From contig NZ_QUFB01000050.1 in assembly GCF_003478335.1 (NCBI RefSeq), positions 1-20,623 of the forward strand: 20,623 bases of DNA, given 5' to 3'. The notes beneath the pieces were generated by a model that ran no database searches, had not been told where the DNA came from, and was given only the letters and a program-made list of their open reading frames with translations. A program made the position numbers and the translations under genes. This stretch comes from Clostridium sp. AM49-4BH (lineage in GTDB: Bacteria > Bacillota > Clostridia > Lachnospirales > Lachnospiraceae). Of this stretch, positions 14,924 through 20,623 are shown piece after piece; positions within the stretch are counted from its first letter, which is position 1; every line of letters begins with the position of its first letter.

Positions 14924-15923
14924 ATGGATAAACTAAAACGTTATATTATATTTTTAATAGGACTTTTTATCAATTCATTGGGCGTAAGTCTAATTACGAA
15001 AGCCGCACTTGGCACTTCTCCAATCTCTTCCATTCCCTATGTATTGAGCCTAATTTTTCCTTTTACATTAGGACAATTTACCATCTATTTCAGTGTCCTA
15101 TTGGTCGTGTTACAGCTGCTTATACTCCGCCGAAAGTTTAAGGCCGAGCATTTGCTGCAAATACCAATCTCTATAGCTTTTGGCTATTTTATTGACCTGA
15201 CAATGGAAATGTTATCTTTTGTCAATCCGCAACTGTATATTATCAAAATCGCTGCACTTTTGATTGGCTGTGCCATTCTTGGATTTGGTGTGTATACGGA
15301 ATTATTGGCGAATGTTGCAATGCTGCCCGGCGAATCTTTTGTCCGCGCCGTCGTTGAAGTATGGCATACTGAATTCGGTGTCACTAAAGTTACATTCGAT
15401 GTATCTATGTCGTTGACCGCTGTAATATTGTCTTTTGTATTTTGCGGACAGCTACAGGGTGTTCGTGAAGGTACGATCATCGCTGCTCTTCTGGTCGGTT
15501 TCATCGCCCGTACACTGGGGCGATGGTTAAAACCATTCGAGACGATATTATTCAAAACAACACCAGCCGCAGATTCTGTTTCTGCCGAAACAAACGCTTC
15601 ATCTATCCCAAATACCGTACAGGTCATTGCAATCGGACGGGAATACGGCAGTGGTGGTCATGATTTGGGACAGGAGCTTGCGAAACGACTTGGCTTTGCC
15701 TTTTACGACAAAGATATTATAAAGCTTGCTGCCGGAACTACCGGCTACTCTACGCAATATATTGCAAAAAATAGCTCATGAAGAGAAACTGCGTGCTGCC
15801 AACTACCACTATTACACACATCGCATGTGGGGTCATGCCGGCAATTACGATCTCACTCTGGATACAGCAATTGGTATTGATCACATCGAACAGATCGTAC
15901 GAATAATGTTGTCCAATGAATAA
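14924..15923 (+). pseudogene. YczE/YitT-like membrane protein fused to a cytidylate-kinase-like domain, internally deleted
   Basis: The open frame 14924-15781 encodes about five to six membrane helices (residues 1-205, GVSLITKAALGTSPISSIPYVLS, LLANVAMLPGE) typical of YczE/YyaS/YitT-like proteins. A linker follows, then the start of a cytidylate-kinase-like domain with its P-loop IAIGREYGSGG (about 233-243) and FYDKDIIKLAA. It stops at TGA 15779-15781. The family's C-terminal end (EEKLRAANYHYYTHRMWG...NYDLTLD) follows at once in another frame (to 15923). Roughly 100 residues or more of the kinase middle are therefore missing and the frame is shifted. The start follows TAGGGAGG. The membrane half may still be made; the kinase half cannot work. 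The preceding MarR gene is its likely regulator. Confidence 0.8.
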
Positions 15924-15996
15924 CAAACGAATTCATAGTCATTGCGATTACATGTCACCCGATGATTTTGAAAGGCTGTATCAACAAGCAAAATGA
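15916..15996 (+). mobile_element. C-terminal remnant of an IS3-family transposase
   Basis: A short frame reads NNKRIHSHCDYMSPDDFERL and ends QQAK-stop, matching the end of IS3/IS150-type OrfB proteins (NxKRIHxxLGYxSPxxFE). It overlaps the end of the kinase remnant. The rest of the transposase is gone. Confidence 0.55.
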
Positions 15997-15997
15997 T

Positions 15998-16056
15998 TTT
16001 ATTTCTGCGAATACACAACTGCAAAGTATTTCACTTTATTTCTGCGAATACGCAAC
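15998..16056. repeat. Two direct copies of a 22-bp sequence
   Basis: TTTATTTCTGCGAATACaCAAC at 15998-16019 recurs with one change at 16035-16056, 37 bases apart. It lies just behind the transposase remnant and may be old IS-end sequence. The remainder of 15997-16240 shows only the sigma-gene promoter and a small leader hairpin (ATTCC...GACG/CGTC...GGAAT, 16200-16230). Confidence 0.6.
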
Positions 16057-16149
16057 CACAACTCTAAAAAAAGTGTCTTTATAAGTAGAGGAAGCAAATT
16101 ACATTTGATATTGGCTATATTGTGCCGCAGGCGTCACAAAGCAGCTTGA

Positions 16150-16177
16150 TTGCAGATGCTAAAAATGTGAATATAAT
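16150..16177 (+). promoter_or_regulatory. Candidate promoter of the sigma/anti-sigma operon
   Basis: TTGCAG (16150-16155), 16 bases, TATAAT (16172-16177). The -35 is weak; an ECF-type autoregulated promoter was not recognised. Confidence 0.35.
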
Positions 16178-16240
16178 TCGCATAAATATTTAGCTCGCAA
16201 TTCCTTCGACGCAAAAATCGTCTGCGGAATGGAGATTTTT

Positions 16241-16777
16241 ATGGAAGAAAAACAGATCATAGCAATGCTATGGAAGCGGGATGAATACGGATTAAAGCTG
16301 CTTCAGGAACAATATTCTGCAAAGCTTATGACATTGGCATGCAACTTTGTTTCTGTAGAGGACGCAGAAGAATGTGTAAACGATGTGCTACTTGCAGTAT
16401 GGCACAGTATCCCACCAAAGAAACCAGATAATTTATTCGCATACACTGCACGAATCTGTCGGAATAAGGCACTAAATAAGATTCGAAGTAAAGAGCGTCA
16501 AAAACGCAAAGCGGAAGTCATAGAATTATCTAATGAACTCCAAAATATCATCCCAAATAAAGTGGACGAAGAAAGTTTACTGACGGAATTGATTAATGAT
16601 TTTCTGGCTGTTGAACAAGCACAAGACCGCTATCTCTTTGTACATCGTTATTGGTTTGGGGAGTCTATTGCTGAATTGTCTGAGCGAACCGGTTATGGAG
16701 CGAGTAAAGTCAAAAGCAAATTATTTCGTACCAGGAACCGACTTAAACATTATTTGGAAGGGAGATATCGCCTATGA
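16241..16777 (+). CDS. ECF-type RNA polymerase sigma factor
   Basis: 178 residues. Region 2 (about 5-80; VEDAEECVNDVLLAVWHSIP and FAYTARICRNKALNKIRSKERQK) binds core polymerase and the -10. Region 4 (about 120-175; HRYWFGESIAELSERTGYGASKVKSKLFRTRNRLKHYL) is the helix-turn-helix for the -35. It has no region 1 or 3, as expected for extracytoplasmic-function sigma factors. The start ATG 16241 has GGAG at about seven bases; an ATG twelve bases upstream is less well placed. Its stop overlaps the next start as ATGA, so it is translationally coupled to its anti-sigma factor. The signal and regulon are not evident from the window. Confidence 0.92.
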   Translation: MEEKQIIAMLWKRDEYGLKLLQEQYSAKLMTLACNFVSVEDAEECVNDVLLAVWHSIPPKKPDNLFAYTARICRNKALNKIRSKERQKRKAEVIELSNELQNIIPNKVDEESLLTELINDFLAVEQAQDRYLFVHRYWFGESIAELSERTGYGASKVKSKLFRTRNRLKHYLEGRYRL

Positions 16778-17796
16778 AGAATAAAAACTATTTTGAGAAG
16801 AAGGAGCTTGTGAGTGATAACCAACTTTGTAAAGAGAAGAAGCTTGCGAGAGATAACCAACTTTGTAAAGAGAAGAAACTTGCGAGAGATAACCAAATTC
16901 GCAAGAAAAAAGAGCTTGTGAGTGATAAGATATATTTGGAATGTCTTGCCAACATAGAAGACCGTTTTTTATTAGAATCATGGGAAGAGTGTACTTCTAA
17001 AAGGAAATCGAAGCATCAATTTTCCAAAGTTGCTGCAGTTATCCTTGTCATTCTATTGGCTATGGGGTCTACCGCATATGCAACACGGAAATATGGAATG
17101 TGGATGAGTAAGCATCATTCTAAATACGGGAAATCAGAATACACTATAAATTGGAAAGCACAGGAAGTAGACCCAAATTCCCTTCAAGGCAGTTTTGACA
17201 GCATGAAAAAGGCTCTTGTTGAAAAATATCAGCAAGATAACTTGACCGAGGAAATACCGGATTCCGGTGCAATGCCGGGTTATTATGAACAAACTTTTTC
17301 ATCTACCGAAGATGCCATCGATTTTTCCGGATATAATAAATGGGTAGCCGCCAACTGGAAATATCGCCCCAATGACAAAGTCACGCTCACATTAGAAGCA
17401 ACTATAGGAGAAAACGACTACACTTTAGATTCTCTTCGCATCGAAACCTCGTACGAAATTGACCACATTCGTCTCCAAGAAAATAAAGAACTATATTTCA
17501 AAGGTGGAAATGCAACCCCAGGGCAAATAGGAACTATATCAGATGATGTAACTGCCAAAACGAAGCAGACCAGATTAAAATCAAAGCAGGGTGATGAATG
17601 GCTGATTGTCGATAGCAGCAACCTAAACGGTAAGTTCCCTTATTATAACAAATGTGCTTATCTTTTCCATGATGGTGCTTTGTATGATCTGTACATGGTT
17701 TGGAACATCAATGGCATGGATAAAAATCAAATTGCAAAGGGCAAAAAAAGAATGGATTCTCTGATGAACGAGTGGATCAACGCTTTTCATTTTTAA
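16774..17796 (+). CDS. Membrane anti-sigma factor with N-terminal 12-residue tandem repeats
   Basis: 340 residues. The cytoplasmic N-terminus (1-83) begins with four charged 12-residue repeats (residues 8-55; KEKKLARDNQLC and variants) followed by YLECLANIEDRFLLESWEEC, the part that looks like a sigma-binding helix. One transmembrane helix (about 85-103) follows. The rest is an outside domain with YNKWVAANWKYRPNDKVTLTLEA and EWLIVDSSNLNGKFPYY, resembling the variable sensor domains of clostridial anti-sigma factors. Its ATG overlaps the sigma stop (ATGA), which fixes the start and the pairing. It should hold the sigma factor at the membrane until an outside signal arrives. The repeats are the odd feature. 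Confidence 0.88.
   Translation: MKNKNYFEKKELVSDNQLCKEKKLARDNQLCKEKKLARDNQIRKKKELVSDKIYLECLANIEDRFLLESWEECTSKRKSKHQFSKVAAVILVILLAMGSTAYATRKYGMWMSKHHSKYGKSEYTINWKAQEVDPNSLQGSFDSMKKALVEKYQQDNLTEEIPDSGAMPGYYEQTFSSTEDAIDFSGYNKWVAANWKYRPNDKVTLTLEATIGENDYTLDSLRIETSYEIDHIRLQENKELYFKGGNATPGQIGTISDDVTAKTKQTRLKSKQGDEWLIVDSSNLNGKFPYYNKCAYLFHDGALYDLYMVWNINGMDKNQIAKGKKRMDSLMNEWINAFHF
16795..16938 (+). repeat. Four tandem 36-bp coding repeats in the anti-sigma gene
   Basis: Units at 16795, 16831, 16867 and 16903. The two middle units are almost identical over 30 bases (LARDNQ form); the first and last share GAGCTTGTGAGTGATAA (LVSD form). The unit is a multiple of three, so copy-number change keeps the frame. 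Confidence 0.9.
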
Positions 17797-17820
17797 TTCA
17801 TTCGATGATCAAGCTATTAA

Positions 17821-18178
17821 AATTTCATTTGCAACAATATATTTAATGAAATAAGCCGCCTTAAAGATGCATCCTATTCCATCCAAAGTTGGATCGACGG
17901 CGAAGATGCTGAAACAGATCATGTTGGGCTATTCCGATACCGAGCAGTATATATATGTCTTGGAAGCGGGACGTATTCTTCGCAAGATCCACTCCATTCC
18001 TGCTCCTGCAACACAGGAGGATTGGGAAATCCGTTTTAACCGCATTGTGTGGTGTGCTCAGAAAGCCCCTCTCTTTGCTTCCGGCATTGTGAACGGATAC
18101 TTTGATGATAACGTACCTATGGGGTTTTGGAGATTGCTTGCACTTTACATTTCAAGCAATACTCTCTCGTCTGTATAT
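17821..18178 (+). pseudogene. Remnant of an aminoglycoside-phosphotransferase-type kinase
   Basis: Pieces of one protein remain in two frames. DASYSIQSWIDGEDAE (from 17866) is in one frame. A shift leads to TEQYIYVLEAGRILRKIHSIPAP and WEIRFNR, which joins directly to IVWCAQKAPLFASGIVNGYF and RLLALYISSNTLSSVY. The catalytic HGDxHxxN and DFD loops normally found between FNR and IVWCA are deleted, possibly by recombination at a short repeat coding FNR. The start is also missing, and the C-terminus is cut where the sequence meets the RhuM remnant near 18178. It cannot be functional. Family assignment is from motif memory. Confidence 0.75.
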
Positions 18179-18704
18179 TCCTCCATTGTAAAGACGTTTT
18201 CACGTTCAATCAAATCCTCTATGTAATCCAAATACCCTGTAATAGCACGTTCCAATTGACGAATCTGTTTTTCGTCCAAATAGTTTTTTTTGCAATCGGT
18301 GTATCAGATTTGAGAATACGACCATCGGGAGCATTTTTCCATGTGGTCAAGCCCATATTTTCCGAGTTGTGGTCAGCTTGATTATAGACGATTTCAGCCG
18401 CTGTTTTACCGGTAATGGCATAGTGGAATTTATTCTGTATGGTGGCATAAAAATGATATGCGGTATCGGAATCTCTATCATAATCAATGCTGCACCCGGC
18501 AAATATATCAGTTATCTGTTGCTGTATTCTACGTTCGCTGGCACGGATGGAACGAACTCTTTCCAGCAATTCACGAAAATAGTCTTTTCCAAAAGCTGTT
18601 TTATCCTGCATTGCTCCGTGCTGAGTTGTTATTGCAATTTTTGCAACAATCATTTCCTCATCCAGCTCACCGGATTCAAAAATCTTTGCTAAATGGCGGC
18701 TGAT
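18179..18704 (-). pseudogene. RhuM-family remnant
   Basis: On the minus strand, ISRHLAKIFESGELDEEMIVAK is the helix-turn-helix region of RhuM-like proteins. After an in-frame internal loss near 18598 comes the conserved C-terminal part RELLERVRSIRASERR, FYATIQNKFHYAITGKTAAE and NMGLTTWKNAPDG. At an A8 run (18284-18291) the frame breaks; NYLDEKQIRQLERAITGYLDYIEDLIER continues in another frame to about 18180, where the gene is cut against the kinase remnant. Its N-terminus is replaced by part of another gene (junction near 18705). RhuM proteins are common in mobile and pathogenicity islands; their function is poorly known. Confidence 0.75.
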
Positions 18705-19117
18705 CCCTTTTTTTACAAAATCAATCTTATCAAATAGAAAGAAGTAAGAAAGATATTTTTTCGTGGTCATGCTTTCCTCTTTGATGAAATGGTTTTTCAG
18801 CAAATACACCGCATGGCAGGTAATAAAGCCCGGTGTGGTAGGAAGTGCGGTCATAAAGCCAAGCAGTCCGTAACAGGTAACAAAATCCATAATGGCATTT
18901 TGTTACTGTTCCTTCGTATTCTTTTTATCCATGCACATCAGTCCGAGGTTTACCCCGCCTTTAATACCATCTGCTCCGAATTCTTTAGCGGATTATAAAG
19001 AGACACTTTTGCATCCGGTGAAGGTATGATGTACAACGTACCTTCTTTATCTTCCTTCCATTCATATTTGTCATATCGTACCCAATTGGAGCTGGTTTTC
19101 TGGAATAGGTTACTCAT
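18705..19117 (-). pseudogene. 5' part of an unnamed conserved clostridial gene, frameshifted
   Basis: An ATG at 19117 with GGAGG upstream starts MSNLFQKTSSNWVRYDKYEW and runs to a stop near 18945. The frame then shifts to VNLGLMCMDKKNTKEQ, meets a TAA (near 18901), and continues as QNAIMDFVTCYGLLGFMTAL and VYLLKNHFIKEESMTTKKYL to about residue FVKKG, where it fuses in frame to the RhuM remnant. This resembles a conserved family that normally has about 300 residues and a C-terminal Cys pair region, but I cannot name it. The damage (frameshift, nonsense codon, fusion) makes it non-functional. Confidence 0.6.
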
Positions 19118-19332
19118 AAAAGCCTCCAATCTGTCTGTCCCAAAATGTAATCTGTATTATCAAAAATATATTACTACCATACCAAGGCTGTCTTATAAGG
19201 TCAAATAGTATTTGCGATTTCTTTCATTTTCTTATTCTTTTTACTCTTTCATCTTGATCAAAAAAATTAAGGAGACTATATCACAACAACACAAAAAATA
19301 AAACAAGCTTCAATTACAGATCTCATACCACT

Positions 19333-20121
19333 TTATAACAAATATTTTTGTACTAGTTGTTCTATAATTTGGGAATTTAACAATGTCTGTTCTGTCTCAA
19401 AGGTTGCTATTAGACGTTCCCCTAAATAGATACCGTTTTTTTGATATGACTCTAACTTTTTTACTGCTGTCTTAGCATAATCTGATTTATCCATCATACC
19501 TTCATGTTCCCAATAAATTTCCTCCCCTGTTTTCCTTGATAAAAAAGTAAAATCCGGATATACCGTACCATATCCTTTCAGAAATAATGGTTTTTCATAT
19601 TTATATATAATATTGTTTCGATAAAAATAATCTGCAAGAATTTTCTCTGATTTTGATCTGACTCGCTCCCCTTTTTCTGTAATAATTACTGCCGTTCCCT
19701 CATAAAATTCTTTTCCTTGATATGTTTCTCCATCCCACTGTGCCAACTTCTGCTCCCATGTTGGCTCAATGGGCATCACTAGCAATTGTCTTTCCTTATG
19801 TAATTTGTCGTAAATTTGCTCAATTTCATCATCAGAATAATCTCGCGTGATCTTCTTAACCTGTTTAAGTCTTATTTCAGCTTTCTTCAAGATTGATTGA
19901 TTATATTTCTTTTGGGCAAGTTGTCTTACTAACTCCATGTCATTGCTTGAAATATAAGTCCCGTTACGATTTGTCGTGCAATGATAATATCGAATTCTAT
20001 ACTTATCTTTTGATACACGCAAGCATCCATCCGGGGACGACTTCAATTCTTCTTCTGCCTTACTACAAATAGTTTCCAAATACTGTTGTTCCTTTAGTAA
20101 CATACTCTTTAATCCCTTCAT
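19333..20121 (-). CDS. PD-(D/E)XK-like nuclease-fold protein (hypothetical)
   Basis: 262 residues, soluble. An N-terminal coiled/helical half (1-110, rich in Lys, Glu, Gln, with YYHCTTNRNGTYIS) is followed by a C-terminal domain (about 140-245) with spaced acidic residues in the order RSKSE (Glu near 159), YPDFTF (Asp near 190) and YWEHEGMMD (Glu near 205). That order fits PD-(D/E)XK endonuclease-like domains, in which E, PD and E chelate metal, although the usual ExK lysine is replaced by EH. The start is ATG 20121 with AAGGAG eight bases upstream; a GTG at 20145 overlaps that site and is rejected. It sits alone next to a gene graveyard and a 53-bp repeat array, suggesting an accessory locus. 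Substrate unknown. Confidence 0.65.
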   Translation of the reverse strand: MKGLKSMLLKEQQYLETICSKAEEELKSSPDGCLRVSKDKYRIRYYHCTTNRNGTYISSNDMELVRQLAQKKYNQSILKKAEIRLKQVKKITRDYSDDEIEQIYDKLHKERQLLVMPIEPTWEQKLAQWDGETYQGKEFYEGTAVIITEKGERVRSKSEKILADYFYRNNIIYKYEKPLFLKGYGTVYPDFTFLSRKTGEEIYWEHEGMMDKSDYAKTAVKKLESYQKNGIYLGERLIATFETEQTLLNSQIIEQLVQKYLL

Positions 20122-20149
20122 AAATCTACTCCTTCCATATTTCACAATT

Positions 20150-20410
20150 GACTGCTTTGATGGTTTTGGCGATTCCAGCTTGCTTTTATCGCCTTATTGG
20201 GTGACTGCTTTTACGGTTTTGGTGATTTCAGCTTGCTTTTATTACCTTATTGGGTGACTGCTTTTACGGTTTTGGCGATTCCAGCTTGCTTTATCGCCTT
20301 ATTGGGTGACTGCTTTTACGGTTTTGGCGATTCCAGCTTGCTTTTATTGCCTTATTGGGTGACTGCTTTGATAGTTCCATCATTTTCAGCTTGTCTTTTT
20401 AGTTACATCC
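20150..20410 (+). repeat. Tandem array of a ~53-bp hairpin-forming repeat
   Basis: Units begin GACTGCTTT at 20150, 20203, 20256, 20308 and 20361 (spacing 53, 53, 52, 53); the last is degenerate. Each of the first four contains GGYGAT and ATYRCC flanking CAGCTTGCTTT, a 6-bp stem with a loop of about 14 bases. The array lies upstream of the nuclease-like gene, on the opposite strand to its coding sense. The remaining 20411-20623 is AT-rich with no supported gene; only a 14-codon frame with a good ribosome site at 20466 was seen. Confidence 0.85.
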
Positions 20411-20623
20411 ATCGACAACATCTCTATTATTGGATTTTCCGTGATTTTTAGAGGGAGTAACTAGCATGAAATCCTTGAATTTCCATCCACTGTTTTGTTA
20501 TTTTTTATAATATGTGCACTCTATAGGTTGAAAAAAAAGAATTCTAGACTTCAAACTTGCAAATGCATCATAAAATTTAACTTTTATAAGAATATCCTTG
20601 ATTTTCCGTTATATTTCTCTTTT

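Noticed and set aside
16107..16118. 12-base match to the foldback element end (GATATTGGCTAT, also 4804-4815)
   Set aside because: The match does not extend to the conserved terminal block, so chance or AT bias is a sufficient explanation.
20197..20451. 84-codon frame across the 53-bp repeats
   Set aside because: The unit is not a multiple of three, so the repeated peptide appears only by frame rotation; no ribosome site.
20466..20510. 14-codon frame with a GAGGGAG ribosome site
   Set aside because: Very short, no supporting promoter or similarity; mentioned only in the repeat entry.

Overview
The window looks like a low-GC Gram-positive chromosome, most likely a Clostridia/Lachnospiraceae gut-type anaerobe. 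The basis is strong AGGAGG ribosome sites, sigma-A promoters of the TTGACA-17-TATAAT type, and gene families common in that group: phosphoketolase, PadR with a small HAAS-like membrane protein, YfhO, an MmcQ/MGMT fusion, a YczE-like/cytidylate-kinase fusion, and RhuM. No rRNA, tRNA or CRISPR array was seen. The family assignments come from sequence recall, not from a search.

Layout. 1-252 is one arm of a foldback repeat. 399-2786 is phosphoketolase (xfp) with its own promoter and a terminator, facing a LysR regulator. 3845-5220 holds a PadR regulator and its probable HAAS-like partner; they are split by a 554-bp foldback element flanked by 9-bp direct repeats. Diverging from padR (5289-7086) are a strong promoter with an inverted repeat over its -10, a secreted matrixin-like metalloprotease whose frame breaks at an A8 run, and a lipoprotein. 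On the minus strand, 12018-7095 runs diguanylate cyclase, metF, yfhO. The gap before metF carries 37-bp tandem repeats that encode tiny methionine-rich reading frames, the last coupled to metF by ATGA. 12401-14166 holds an MmcQ/MGMT fusion, a SpoU RNA methyltransferase and a small Cys-containing protein. 14293-15996 holds a MarR gene, a membrane protein fused to a broken kinase, and an IS3 transposase tail. 16150-17796 is an ECF sigma/anti-sigma pair; the anti-sigma N-terminus is expanded by four 12-residue repeats.

17821-19117 is a gene graveyard: an aminoglycoside-phosphotransferase-type kinase remnant, a RhuM remnant and the front of an unnamed conserved gene, spliced end to end, as expected of a decayed mobile region. 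19333-20121 encodes a PD-(D/E)XK-like nuclease candidate. Upstream of it is a 53-bp tandem array whose units can each fold into a hairpin, with one compensatory base change.

The points most worth a second look are the foldback element family, the Met-rich minicistrons before metF, the A8 frame break in the protease with paired inverted repeats in its control region, the anti-sigma repeat expansion, and the covarying 53-bp hairpin array.
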